The notes beneath the pieces are model-generated. The model was not told the DNA's origin, did no database searches, and was given only the letters and a program-made list of their open reading frames with translations. The translations under genes and the position numbers were made by a program. A DNA stretch of 64,000 nucleotides from JANPCX01 sp031431125 (GTDB lineage: Bacteria > Pseudomonadota > Gammaproteobacteria > Burkholderiales > Burkholderiaceae_C). This document shows positions 35,161 through 44,668 of this stretch, one piece after another (positions within the stretch are counted from its first letter, which is position 1; every line of letters starts with the position of its first letter). The stretch covers positions 1 to 64,000 of the forward strand of contig JANPCX010000015.1 in assembly GCA_031431125.1 (NCBI GenBank), read 5' to 3'.

Positions 35161-38100
35161 GAGGTAACGTCCGGGGGTAGGCTTCGATTTCCACGCAGGC
35201 GCGCCATTAGCGATCGGGCGATATCTGCATTGCGCTGATCACATAGCTTCTCGAATGCATGCGCGGCCCTCTCCCACCATGCCTGTGCGGAATCGAAATC
35301 GCCTCGTTGTTCTGCTAAACGGCCAAGCCAAGTAAGAGTATTCGCCGCGCCATTGGTTTCACCATGGTGCTCCCAAGCAGCCAATGCACTGAAGTATGAC
35401 GCCTCAGCCCGATCCCAATTCCGCTTTAGCTGGGCCACGATACCGAGTTCATGATGTGTCGAAGCGGAACCCAGTGGATCGTGCAGCAGAGCTTTCACCT
35501 CTAGTGCTTTGTCATAAAACATCTCTGCGGTGTCGAGATCGCCCGAATCCTTAGCAACCATCCCGAGTTGATGCCAATTCTTTGCTAACGCGTGTTGATG
35601 ATTGAGACGCACATTGATGGCAACTGACTCCATGTAAAAACTCCTAGCTTCAGGCAACTTTCCGGCCTTCTGCTTGATGATGCCAAGTTGGTGGTAGCTC
35701 ATCGCAATACCCTCCTCGTCACTGACAGCTTTTTTATGTCTCAATGATTCCAAACACCAGTGCTCTGCTGCAGAAAGGTTGCGATCACGTTCTTGCTGAT
35801 CTAGATACGGGCGCTCTGCTGCAATCCTGCCGAGCTGGTGGTGTGTGGCCGCCGCGCCTCGCCTGAGGCGGGCCTTCTCTTCATTGGTTAGCTTTTCCGC
35901 AACGCAGAGTGATTCTGAGATTTCCAGTGATCTATGGCAGGCAGCCTCCGCACCGTCGTAGTCAAAAAGACCGAGGAAAACTATCCCAAGTTGGTGTTGG
36001 GCGGCAGCCAGGTGATCTTCCCTTCCACGTTTTTTGCAGTTTTCCGCGAACGCTTCAAACTTCTGCGCCGCCAGTGGCAGGTTACCCCTATTCTGCGCAA
36101 AAGCCCCTTGCGCTTGAAGTAGCGCGCCACAGTTGTCGAGGTTGCCATCGTTTTGTGCAATGTCTAATGCACGTTCAAAACTTCCACCTAAAAGAGCAAA
36201 TACCTGGCGCTGCATGTGCAATTCGCCCGAGGCGCAGTCCTGTGCCTGTTGGGCCATTGACTTGTAGAACCCGCGCTCCCAAGCCGCCACCATCTCGGGT
36301 CTTGCCACCCGCCGTGCACCGTGCACTCGGGCGTAACGCTCAAATGCGGGGTGCATCTCGTAGATCCTGTTGCGCACCCCGCGTACCAAGCCGGCCGCCT
36401 CCAGCAACTTCAGCGCGTGTTCAACCTGCGCCAGCTCGAAGGATTGCCCTGCGCGCTCGGAGATGTCTGCCAGGAAGTCCGCAACGACATGTCCCTCGTG
36501 TAAACCGATGGGGTGCAACAGCGGCCGCAGTGGCTCAGGCAGACCCTGCTCGACATAGCGCAGCGTGGCATACAGCCGCTGCTCCACCGGGTCGGTGCTG
36601 TCGGCTTGCGGTACGTACTGCTCGAAGTCTTGCTTGAGTTGCCGGGCGGTGGTGTTTCGCAGGCGAGGCAGGATGGCACGCATCATCAGCGGGTGGCCTT
36701 GCAAGCTGTCGATGAGTTCGGCAGTGGCCTCGTCGCTGGGGTTCAAGCGGAGTCCTTGGTCGGCCAAGATGGCCTGTGCCAACTCTTGCCGCTCTTCACC
36801 CTGCAACCCGCCCATCGGCACGCGGTAGCAGGCGGTGGTTCCGAGCCACGACTCGTCGCTGCGGCTGGTGATCAGCACTCGGCTGGCACCACCGCGCAGT
36901 TGCTCCAGCCATTGTTTGAGCTGCTGGCGGTCGGATGCTGGCATTGCGTGCAGCTCGGCGCTACCTCCGTCAGCCATGCCGCTGGCGCTCTCAAAGTTGT
37001 CCCACACAATGAGCACGACTTGCTGGCGCAGTACCTGTGTCAGCGCGGGCCACTTCTGCTCGTCGGGCAGCGCCATCGCGTTGGTGCCGAAGAGTTCTTC
37101 CACTAGCCGATTGCGCAGGTAATCAAAGGAGCGCACGTCGGCCAGGTTTTGCCAGAGTACCTTTTGCGGCAAACCCTGTGTTTGGGCCAACCATTCGATG
37201 TAGCCGCGCGCCAGCGTGGTTTTGCCTATGCCGCCCAAGCCGTGTAGCAGCAGTGCGGGTGGGGGCCTGCGGCTGGCTCGCTCCAAAGCCAGCACGGCGC
37301 TGTCGCGCCCGATCACACCATGTGGCGCATGGCTGCCCTCTACCCGGGCCTCTGGCGGAATTTGTTGCAAGGCCTGCTGTGACTGGCCCTGAGTCTGGGC
37401 GGCAAATGTGAGGCGCAGCGGGTCTTGTTGGTACAACACCGGTACCAGCCAGTCTTGCAGCTCGATGTTTCCAATGCGCTGTGGTTTAGCCCGCATGGCC
37501 TGGCGGCCACTACGCGTGGCTTCAGCCACATCACCGGTGCGAAATAGCTGGCGGTAAAACGCGGGCAAGAACTGGCGGGCCCCGCTGACGTAGAGCGAGT
37601 AACCCATGGCGACGACGCTGCGCACACCGGCGCGCAGCAAGGCGGTGGCTACTGAGGCGAATGCGTCTTCGGCTTGTTCGCTCAACATGGCCGACTGGCA
37701 GGCGTTGAGTACGGCGATGGGAATGCGGTGCTCGCGCAGCAAATGGCTGAGTTGGGTGGCGGTGACGGCGTCTTCGCCGCCGTCTGCATTCTCAAAAAGC
37801 AACTGGCCCTGCGGGCCTTTGAATTTTTCGGCACCGCCACTGACCACCTGGCCGAAGCCACCGTGGCCGTCGAAGTGAACAATGTGGTATCGACCGGGCT
37901 GTTCTTGCAGCTCGCGCCGCAATTGCTCGAAGGTGGGAGGGCGCAACACTTTCACTTCTGCGGGCAGTTGTTCCTTTTGGATCAACTCCACCAGCGGGCG
38001 GGTGATGCTGCGGTAGGCAATGTCGTTCTGGTAAGGGCGAGCCGTGACCAGCAGGATGTGGACGCGGTCTTTGGGCAGATTTTCAGGCAGAGGCAATGGC

Positions 38101-38228
38101 TCCGGCGCGGAGTCGAGCTGGCGCTCGATGCGGCAGAGATGGGCCAGGTCGCCCACCTGTGGGTCGATCAACGCTTCCCAAGGCCAAGACAGCACCTGGG
38201 GGTTGTCGCTGGCCACCACCAGGTGCAA
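35157..38228 (-). CDS. CHAT protease-STAND NTPase-TPR protein (C-terminal 1023 aa)
   Basis: The open frame begins at a TTG in the middle of a CHAT domain. Residues ~1-270 are CHAT (caspase-like) with His122 in HFDGHGG and Cys177 in LNACQSA. A STAND/NB-ARC-like NTPase follows, with P-loop GLGGIGKTT at 330-338 and DNFESASG as the likely Walker B region. A winged-helix/linker region lies around 560-640. About 8-10 TPR-like repeats fill 690-1000 (repeated YDGAEAACHRSLEI-type helices). Such proteins sense something by their TPRs and activate a protease. The first 111 codons lie upstream, beyond an amber codon, so this may be the residue of a pseudogene or a functional restart product. Confidence 0.8.
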   Translation of the reverse strand: MHLVVASDNPQVLSWPWEALIDPQVGDLAHLCRIERQLDSAPEPLPLPENLPKDRVHILLVTARPYQNDIAYRSITRPLVELIQKEQLPAEVKVLRPPTFEQLRRELQEQPGRYHIVHFDGHGGFGQVVSGGAEKFKGPQGQLLFENADGGEDAVTATQLSHLLREHRIPIAVLNACQSAMLSEQAEDAFASVATALLRAGVRSVVAMGYSLYVSGARQFLPAFYRQLFRTGDVAEATRSGRQAMRAKPQRIGNIELQDWLVPVLYQQDPLRLTFAAQTQGQSQQALQQIPPEARVEGSHAPHGVIGRDSAVLALERASRRPPPALLLHGLGGIGKTTLARGYIEWLAQTQGLPQKVLWQNLADVRSFDYLRNRLVEELFGTNAMALPDEQKWPALTQVLRQQVVLIVWDNFESASGMADGGSAELHAMPASDRQQLKQWLEQLRGGASRVLITSRSDESWLGTTACYRVPMGGLQGEERQELAQAILADQGLRLNPSDEATAELIDSLQGHPLMMRAILPRLRNTTARQLKQDFEQYVPQADSTDPVEQRLYATLRYVEQGLPEPLRPLLHPIGLHEGHVVADFLADISERAGQSFELAQVEHALKLLEAAGLVRGVRNRIYEMHPAFERYARVHGARRVARPEMVAAWERGFYKSMAQQAQDCASGELHMQRQVFALLGGSFERALDIAQNDGNLDNCGALLQAQGAFAQNRGNLPLAAQKFEAFAENCKKRGREDHLAAAQHQLGIVFLGLFDYDGAEAACHRSLEISESLCVAEKLTNEEKARLRRGAAATHHQLGRIAAERPYLDQQERDRNLSAAEHWCLESLRHKKAVSDEEGIAMSYHQLGIIKQKAGKLPEARSFYMESVAINVRLNHQHALAKNWHQLGMVAKDSGDLDTAEMFYDKALEVKALLHDPLGSASTHHELGIVAQLKRNWDRAEASYFSALAAWEHHGETNGAANTLTWLGRLAEQRGDFDSAQAWWERAAHAFEKLCDQRNADIARSLMARLRGNRSLPPDVTS

Positions 38229-38258
38229 ATCAGTGTGGCCGTTGCCCGTGGCATCACG

Positions 38259-38561
38259 CTAGAAATCGCGTGCCTGGCCCTGGCCAAACAGCGCCTCGAA
38301 TGTTCTTACGCCCCATTCGCGTAGGGCGACTTGCACGCGCTCGGCGCGAGTTTGGTTCGGGCCGTAGGGGTGGTCGAGGTAGCTCTCCAGGTACCAGGCC
38401 AGCTCGTGCCCGAGCGTCAGGTTGCTGCCGCCCAGGTTGATAGACAGTGGGTCGGTCAGTTCGACCGCTGATGTGGTCTTGGTCCCTCGGCCATCAACCC
38501 GCTGGACTTCAAAACTGCCCACGCCGGATTGGGCTAGGTGACGGATCAAAAGAAGTTGCAT
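38259..38561 (-). pseudogene. N-terminal fragment of CHAT/STAND protein, ended by amber codon
   Basis: The ATG at 38561 has GAGGA five bases upstream. It opens 100 codons ending ...GQARDF then TAG at 38261-38259. The same frame continues without a shift: 10 codons (RDATGNGHTD), then the TTG at 38228 of the large ORF. The peptide across the break reads ARDF-stop-RDATG, where related CHAT proteins have a residue such as Tyr, so a single TAC/TAT to TAG change explains the break. The full reading frame of 1134 codons would otherwise be intact. Alternatives are amber readthrough or a sequencing error. Confidence 0.8.
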
Positions 38562-38799
38562 GGATTCCTCTTCACGCCAATGGACGCAGGGTTCTTGGTT
38601 ATGCGACTCTAACTGCGTGCTGCAACGGTGTTGCTCCCGCCAATGAGAGCGCTGTGAGATGCCGCAGTGTTCGCTTCGGCGGTTTCTTAGGGGCTGCAAC
38701 TGAGTATGTGCCCCAATGGTTTTAGCACGCCCAATTTCCGTGAATCAAGCCTCCCTACAATCGCCTCCATTCCCCATCTCCTCCAGAACAAGGTCCTTC

Positions 38800-40188
38800 A
38801 TGCAAGTCAACGCCTCTGTATTCAAAGCCTATGACATCCGCGGCATCGTCGGTAAAACCATCGATGAAACCTTTGCTGAACACCTCGGCCGCGCGTTTGG
38901 GTCCGAGGCCATCGCAGCAGGCGAAAAAGCCGTGGCCGTGGGGCGTGATGGCCGCTTGTCGGGCCCGGCGTTCAGCGCGGCGCTGATTCGTGGTTTGGCG
39001 TCCACCGGTTTGGATGTGGTGGACCTGGGCGCGGTCACCACGCCCATGCTGTACTACGTCGCTGCCACACGGGGGCGCAAAGGCTGCCGCAGTGGTATCC
39101 AAGTGACGGGCAGCCACAACCCCAAGGACTACAACGGTTTCAAGATGGTGCTGGCAGGCCGCGCCATTTATGGCGACGATATTCAAAAGCTGCGCCAGCG
39201 CATGGAAGCGGAAAACTATCTGACGGCCAAGGGCCGCAGCGCGGCCATGGACATTGGCCCCGAGTACCAAGCACGCATCGCGGGCGATTGCAGCCTCAAG
39301 CGACCCATGAAAATCGTTGTTGATTGCGGCAATGGCATTCCCGGCGCATCGGCCCCCGGGGTGTTGCGTGCCCTGGGATGCGAGGTAACGGAGATGTACT
39401 CCGAAGTCGATGGCAATTTCCCCAACCACCACCCTGACCCGAGCAAACCTGAAAACCTGGCCGAGTTGATTGCCAAAGTGAAAAACAGCGACGCCGAGTT
39501 GGGCCTCGCATTTGACGGCGATGGCGACCGTTTGGGTGTGGTCACCAAAGATGGCCAAATCATTTACCCTGACCGCCAGCTGATGTTGCTGGCCACCGAT
39601 GTGCTCAAACGTAACCCCGGCGGCACCATTATTTTTGATGTGAAGTGCACCCAGCGTTTGGCACCGGCCATCAAAAAAGCGGGTGGCAAACCGCTGATGT
39701 GGAAAACCGGCCACTCCCTCATCAAAGCGCAAATGAAAAAAATCAAAGCGCCGCTGGCGGGCGAGATGAGCGGTCATATTTTCTTTGGTGAGCGTTGGTA
39801 CGGGTTTGATGACGCCACCTACACCGCAGCCCGGATGTTAGAGATTCTGTCCCGCAGCAAAGACCCGAGCAAGGTGCTCAACAGCCTGCCCACCAGCTAC
39901 AGCACTCCCGAGTTGAACGTGGCCTGCGCCGAGGGTGAGCCCCACGTCTTGGTGAAACGTTTGCTGGAGACGGCGAAATTCCCAGGGGCTGAATTGACCA
40001 CCATCGATGGGCTGCGGGCTGACTACAAAGACGGCTTCGGTCTCATCCGGGCCAGCAACACCACGCCCGTGCTGGTGCTGCGTTTTGAGGGCCACACGCA
40101 AAAGGCCTTGGACCGAATTCAAACGGCCTTCATGGCTGCGTTAAAAGCGGTCAAGCCCGATGCGGCGGTGCAGGCGGCAGCGCATTGA
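38800..40188 (+). CDS. algC: Phosphomannomutase/phosphoglucomutase
   Basis: The product is 462 aa. It interconverts hexose 1- and 6-phosphates for polysaccharide and LPS precursors. The ATG at 38800 (MQVNASVFKAYDIRG) matches the conserved N-terminus, and the longer frame to 38716 is rejected. The catalytic phospho-Ser is in VTGSHNPKDYNG, magnesium ligands in DGDGDRLG and the sugar loop in GEMSGH. Four domains are all present. It is followed by waaA, consistent with envelope-sugar metabolism. Confidence 0.94.
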   Translation: MQVNASVFKAYDIRGIVGKTIDETFAEHLGRAFGSEAIAAGEKAVAVGRDGRLSGPAFSAALIRGLASTGLDVVDLGAVTTPMLYYVAATRGRKGCRSGIQVTGSHNPKDYNGFKMVLAGRAIYGDDIQKLRQRMEAENYLTAKGRSAAMDIGPEYQARIAGDCSLKRPMKIVVDCGNGIPGASAPGVLRALGCEVTEMYSEVDGNFPNHHPDPSKPENLAELIAKVKNSDAELGLAFDGDGDRLGVVTKDGQIIYPDRQLMLLATDVLKRNPGGTIIFDVKCTQRLAPAIKKAGGKPLMWKTGHSLIKAQMKKIKAPLAGEMSGHIFFGERWYGFDDATYTAARMLEILSRSKDPSKVLNSLPTSYSTPELNVACAEGEPHVLVKRLLETAKFPGAELTTIDGLRADYKDGFGLIRASNTTPVLVLRFEGHTQKALDRIQTAFMAALKAVKPDAAVQAAAH

Positions 40189-40203
40189 GTGGGTTGATGG
40201 TTC

Positions 40204-40227
40204 GGCTGTGCGTCAGCGCGCACAGCC
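40204..40227. terminator. Hairpin after algC, weak terminator candidate
   Basis: A perfect 9-bp stem, GGCTGTGCG/CGCACAGCC, has a 6-base loop (TCAGCG). It begins 16 bases after the algC stop. No run of T follows, so it is a poor intrinsic terminator. It may instead stabilise the 3' end of the message or be a processing site. Confidence 0.4.
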
Positions 40228-40321
40228 CCAAGTCCCACCACCTCTTGAGGGCCGACATTCCCGGGCAGGCGGGACTGTCGTTTGTTCATGAAGCACGTTG
40301 AAGTGGGCGCTGTGCGCTGAC

Positions 40322-41611
40322 ATGAAGCGGCTGGCCCTTTGGGTTTACACCCTGCTGCTGACAGTGCTCAGCCCCTTGTATGTGCTGCGCCTGCTCTGGC
40401 GTGCCCGTGTTGAGCCGCTCTATGCCCATGCTTTTGGTGAACGATTTGGTTTCTACGCCAAAACGCACCACCAAGGTGGCTGGGTTTGGATCCATGCGGT
40501 GTCGCTGGGTGAAACACGTGCGGCGGCTGCCTTGGTCGACGCCCTGCGTGCGCAACAACCCGGTATGAGTCTGCTGCTGACCCACGGCACCGCCACAGGC
40601 CGCGCGGCCGGTCAATCTCTGCTGCGCGAAGGGGATGCCCAGGTTTGGCTGCCCTTTGACACGCCTGGCGCGGTCGGGCGGTTTTTGAGGCACTTTCGTC
40701 CACAAGTGGGTGTGCTGATGGAGACCGAGGTGTGGCCACAGCTCATGCACCAAGCCAAGCGGCTGCACATTCCCCTGCTGCTGGCCAATGGCCGTCTGAG
40801 CGAGCGCAGCCTGCGACGTGGTCAACGTTGGAGCTTGCTGTTGCGCCCTGCAGCACAAGGTTTACGTTGTGTCATGGCACAGACCGATGCGGATGCGTCA
40901 CGCTTCAAACAGGCTGGCGCCTCAGAGGTGATCGTCTGCGGCAACCTGAAGTTCGACATGCAGCCCGACCCGACGCAGCTGGCCCAGGGCCGAGGTTGGC
41001 GGGACGCCATGGGCCGTCCTGTGGTGTTGGCCGCCAGCACCCGTGAGGGCGAAGAGGGGCCCTTGCTCTTGGCTTGGAAAAAACAAACCGCTGGATTGAC
41101 TCGCAGACCACTGCTGCTCGTCGTACCGCGCCATCCCCAGCGCTTTGACGACGTCGCTCGTTTGATCGAGTCCAGTGCTTTTGTTTTGGCACGTCGCAGC
41201 ACGTGGGCAGCAGCCCCTAATACCGCAGCGCTGGCTGCCGATGTTTGGCTGGGCGATTCGATGGGTGAAATGCCCCTCTACTACGGCCTGGCCCAGCTTG
41301 CCTTGTTGGGAGGCAGTTTTGCACCACTGGGCGGGCAGAACCTCATCGAAGCACTGGCCTGTGGTTGCCCTGTGGTGACCGGGCCGAGCACCTTCAACTT
41401 TGCGCTCGCGGCAGAGCTTGCATTGCAAGCCCAGGTCGCTTGGCGTTCGGCTGACATCGACGCTGCGGTAGAGCGTGCACTGAGTCTGGTTGCATCAGGG
41501 GAAGATGGGCCCTTGTCCGAGAAAGCCAAAGGATTTGCTTTGGTGCATCAAGGAGCGGCCCGCACCATGGCCAACCATGTCCTGTCGCTTGCCGTGTCGC
41601 AGCGACCGTGA
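40322..41611 (+). CDS. waaA: Kdo transferase
   Basis: The product is 429 aa from the ATG at 40322 (an in-frame start 24 bases earlier is less likely). It adds Kdo to lipid IVA, the first inner-core step of LPS, at the inner membrane. A membrane anchor lies in residues ~5-25. Two Rossmann-like halves follow with WIHAVSLGE, MQTDAD-type (MAQTDADASR) and GGSFAPLGGQNLIEALACGCPVV. The GGSFAPLGGQN block is diagnostic. No neighbour on the same strand is clearly part of an operon. Confidence 0.93.
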   Translation: MKRLALWVYTLLLTVLSPLYVLRLLWRARVEPLYAHAFGERFGFYAKTHHQGGWVWIHAVSLGETRAAAALVDALRAQQPGMSLLLTHGTATGRAAGQSLLREGDAQVWLPFDTPGAVGRFLRHFRPQVGVLMETEVWPQLMHQAKRLHIPLLLANGRLSERSLRRGQRWSLLLRPAAQGLRCVMAQTDADASRFKQAGASEVIVCGNLKFDMQPDPTQLAQGRGWRDAMGRPVVLAASTREGEEGPLLLAWKKQTAGLTRRPLLLVVPRHPQRFDDVARLIESSAFVLARRSTWAAAPNTAALAADVWLGDSMGEMPLYYGLAQLALLGGSFAPLGGQNLIEALACGCPVVTGPSTFNFALAAELALQAQVAWRSADIDAAVERALSLVASGEDGPLSEKAKGFALVHQGAARTMANHVLSLAVSQRP

Positions 41612-41771
41612 TGTGGCAGCCGGCGAAAGTGGCGCGCCTGAACCGTGTGCTGTTTTGAGCGCTTGTTTGAACTGAATTGGTGGTTGGGTGGGTTTGCCGA
41701 CGGGCCACAGCGCGCGGCAGACGAAGGCGCGAGGACCGCTTCAGTCCTTGTGGTTGATCGGGAGAGTGGTC

Positions 41772-42551
41772 ATGAATCTACACATTGAAGGCAGGTGGGC
41801 CTTGGTCTGCGCCGCCAGCAAAGGCCTGGGCTTGGGGTGTGCCCAAGCGCTGGTGCAAGAGGGGGTGAATGTGGTCATCACCGCACGTGGCGAACAGGCG
41901 CTGCTGGCCAGTGCGGAACTCTTGCGGACTTTGGGTCCGGGGCAGGTTCGAACCGTCGTTGGTGACGTGACCACAACGCAAGGACGCGAGCAAGCGCTGG
42001 CCGCTTGTCCGCAGGTGGACATTCTCATCAACAACGCTGGCGGACCACCGCCTGGCGATTTTCGTGACTGGGACCGGGACACCTGGATCAAAGCACTAGA
42101 CGCCAACATGCTGAGCCCCATCGAGCTGATCAAGGCCGTGGTGGACCCCATGATGGCGCGTGGTTTTGGTCGCATCGTCAACATCACCTCAGCGGCCGTG
42201 AAGGCACCCATTGACATCTTGGGTTTGTCCAATGGCGCCCGCAGTGGGCTCACGGGATTTGTGGCCGGTTTGGCCCGTCAGACAGTGGCCCACGGCGTCA
42301 CCATCAACAACCTGTTGCCCGGGCCGTTTGATACCGACAGGCTGACCAGCACGCTGGCTGCAGCTGCAAGCAAACAGAAGTTGAGCGTGGACGACGTGCG
42401 GGCTGCGCGCGCCGCACAAAACCCAGCGCGTCGTTTTGGCAGCAAAGAAGAATTCGGCGCCGCCTGCGCGTTCTTGTGCAGCCAGCAGGCCGGCTTCATC
42501 ACCGGCCAAAACTGGTTGCTTGATGGCGGGGCTTACCCCGGTACTTTCTGA
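41772..42551 (+). CDS. Short-chain dehydrogenase/reductase with LSNxxR in place of YxxxK
   Basis: The product is 259 aa from the ATG at 41772. The nucleotide motif is ASKGLGLG (residues ~14-21), NNAGG is present and a catalytic Ser sits in NITSAAVK. At the Tyr-x-x-x-Lys position the sequence reads Leu-Ser-Asn-Gly-Ala-Arg. This matches a subfamily of SDRs lacking the usual Tyr/Lys pair, whose activity is uncertain. Its 3' end overlaps the oppositely oriented DMT gene by 19 bases. Confidence 0.85.
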   Translation: MNLHIEGRWALVCAASKGLGLGCAQALVQEGVNVVITARGEQALLASAELLRTLGPGQVRTVVGDVTTTQGREQALAACPQVDILINNAGGPPPGDFRDWDRDTWIKALDANMLSPIELIKAVVDPMMARGFGRIVNITSAAVKAPIDILGLSNGARSGLTGFVAGLARQTVAHGVTINNLLPGPFDTDRLTSTLAAAASKQKLSVDDVRAARAAQNPARRFGSKEEFGAACAFLCSQQAGFITGQNWLLDGGAYPGTF

Positions 42552-43459
42552 CGGGGTTTATTTGAGCTGAGCACGATGCCCATCAGAATCAAACCAAACG
42601 CCAGCAAGTGATAGGTGTGCGGCAATTCGCCCAGCAGTGCCGCTGACAACAAAGCGGCAAACACCGGTGTGAGGTTGGCAAAAAAAGCGGCCACGGCCGG
42701 TCCCATGGCGGCCACACCTTGGCCCCAACACCAATAGGCCAGCACCGAAGGGCCGATGGCCACATAGAGGCATCCCAGCCACAGTGCGGGCCCCCACAGC
42801 GGGGCCTGGTGTGTGAACTGCCATTCCAAACCGGCAGCGGAAAAACTCCATAGGCAACCGATGGAAACTTGAATCAACAAAAACTCCGCCCACCCCCAAG
42901 GCGGGCGGGCTTTGCCCAGCATGTGGGCGGGCGGACGGGCCAGCAGCCAGGTGTAGGCCGACCAGACCACCACGGCCAAGAGCATCAGCACGTCCCCAGC
43001 CACAAATCGAATGGACAACAAGGTCGTCCAACTGCCCCGTGACAACACCACGGCCACACCCAATATGGACAACACGGCACCCAATACTTCACCCCTGCGG
43101 CTTTTCACGCCGTAGAACAAGGAACCCATCAACAGCATGAAGACCGGCGTGCTCGCAGCGATCAAGGTCACGTTCAGTGGTGTGGAGGTTTGCAGAGAGC
43201 CATACAGGAGCGCGTTGTAGCTGCCCATGCCCAACAGGCCCAGAGCAGCCAAATAGGGCCAACGAGCGCCGATGTCTTTCCATGAACGGAAAACCCGCCA
43301 GCCCAAAGGCAGCAGGATCAACAGGGCGACGCCCCAGCGCAGGGCGTTGAACATCAAGGGGGGCACAACACCCACGAGCAGCCGCCCCACGACGGCGTTG
43401 CCTGCCCACATCAGAGGCGGCAAGGTCAACATCAATATCCAGCGGGTCGTCAGGCGCAT
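42533..43459 (-). CDS. DMT-superfamily (EamA) permease
   Basis: The product is 308 aa from the ATG at 43459. It has about ten hydrophobic helices in two EamA halves, the third such permease in the window. The reading frame is open to 43819, but that part is not hydrophobic and overlaps the quinone oxidoreductase region. Substrate unknown. It converges with the SDR gene with overlapping 3' ends. Confidence 0.87.
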   Translation of the reverse strand: MRLTTRWILMLTLPPLMWAGNAVVGRLLVGVVPPLMFNALRWGVALLILLPLGWRVFRSWKDIGARWPYLAALGLLGMGSYNALLYGSLQTSTPLNVTLIAASTPVFMLLMGSLFYGVKSRRGEVLGAVLSILGVAVVLSRGSWTTLLSIRFVAGDVLMLLAVVVWSAYTWLLARPPAHMLGKARPPWGWAEFLLIQVSIGCLWSFSAAGLEWQFTHQAPLWGPALWLGCLYVAIGPSVLAYWCWGQGVAAMGPAVAAFFANLTPVFAALLSAALLGELPHTYHLLAFGLILMGIVLSSNKPRQKVPG

Positions 43460-43574
43460 GAGGGGCCGGTAAAAATAAGGAGATAGGCCCGCACTGAGCA
43501 AGCTATACAAAACGCTGGCACGATACCACCCAGTGATGTCACACCCCCCTTTTCCCCAATCTGCGAGAACCCCG

Positions 43575-44582
43575 ATGAGCACTTCAGCATTGAGCAGCCA
43601 AACCATCGTTATCGAACAATTTGGCGGACCCGAGGTGATGCAGTTGAAAGCCGTGGCCGTGGGTGAACCCGGTCCTGGCGAGGTGCGCATCGCGCACCGG
43701 GCCTGTGGCCTGAATTTCATTGACGTGTACCAGCGCACCGGCCTGTATCCCAACCCGTTGCCCTTGCACCTGGGCATGGAAGCCGCTGGTGTCGTGGAGG
43801 CGGTGGGCGAGGGCGTCACTCACCTGGCTTTGGGTGACCGTGCGGCCTACGCCAGCAATCCACCTGGCGCTTACTCGCAGCGACGCGTCATGCCCGCACG
43901 CTGTGTGGTGAAGTTGCCAGACAGCATCTCGTTTGAAACTGCGGCGGGCATGATGCTCAAAGGTCTGACAGCCCAGTACTTGCTCAAAAAAACCTTGCCT
44001 CAGGGCGGCTTGCAGGCCGGCGACTTTGTGTTGTTCCACGCCGCTGCGGGCGGCGTGGGCTTGATCGCCTGCCAATGGGCCAAAGCCCTGGGGCTGCAGC
44101 TGATTGGCACCGCAGGCAGCCGCGCCAAATGTGATTTGGCCTTGGCCCACGGTGCGGCACACGCCATCAACTACTCGGAGGAAGACTTTGTCGCTCGTGT
44201 CAAAGACATCACCGGCGGCAAGGGGGTGAAGGTGGTGTACGACTCCATCGGCAAAGACACCTTTGAAAAATCACTCGATTGTTTGCGCCCTTTGGGATTG
44301 ATGGCCAGTTTTGGCAATGCCTCAGGGCCTGTACCGCCTTTTTCCATTGGCACTTTGGGCCCGCGTGGATCGCTGCACCTCACACGCGCCACACTCTTCA
44401 CCCACTTGGCCACTAGGGAGAGCACACAAGCCATGGCAGACGACTTGTTCGCGGTGGTGCAAAGTGGCGCGGTCAAAATCCGCATCGACCAACGTTTTGC
44501 CCTGGCCGATGTGGCCGAGGCCCACCGTGTGCTGGAGGCCAGGAAAACCACAGGCTCGACCATCCTCACGCTGGAAGATTGA
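43575..44582 (+). CDS. qorA: NADPH:quinone oxidoreductase
   Basis: The product is 335 aa from the ATG at 43575. It is a zinc-free medium-chain dehydrogenase that reduces quinones with NADPH. Typical features are NFIDVYQRTGLYP, GMEAAGVVEAVGEGV and the coenzyme loop HAAAGGVGLIACQWAKALG. No zinc-binding Cys cluster is visible, as expected for the quinone-reductase subgroup. It is divergent from the DMT gene with 115 bases between. Confidence 0.92.
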   Translation: MSTSALSSQTIVIEQFGGPEVMQLKAVAVGEPGPGEVRIAHRACGLNFIDVYQRTGLYPNPLPLHLGMEAAGVVEAVGEGVTHLALGDRAAYASNPPGAYSQRRVMPARCVVKLPDSISFETAAGMMLKGLTAQYLLKKTLPQGGLQAGDFVLFHAAAGGVGLIACQWAKALGLQLIGTAGSRAKCDLALAHGAAHAINYSEEDFVARVKDITGGKGVKVVYDSIGKDTFEKSLDCLRPLGLMASFGNASGPVPPFSIGTLGPRGSLHLTRATLFTHLATRESTQAMADDLFAVVQSGAVKIRIDQRFALADVAEAHRVLEARKTTGSTILTLED

Positions 44583-44668
44583 TGCGGCCTTATTGAGCGT
44601 TTTCCACGTCATCGACCACCTCGTCGCCGTTCAATCCGTCACGCTGCTGGTTTGCTGGATCGTTCCTC

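Noticed and set aside
35157..38561. Frameshift in the CHAT gene
   Set aside because: The 38228 TTG and the 38561 ATG are in the same frame (333 bases apart); the break is a stop codon, not a shift.
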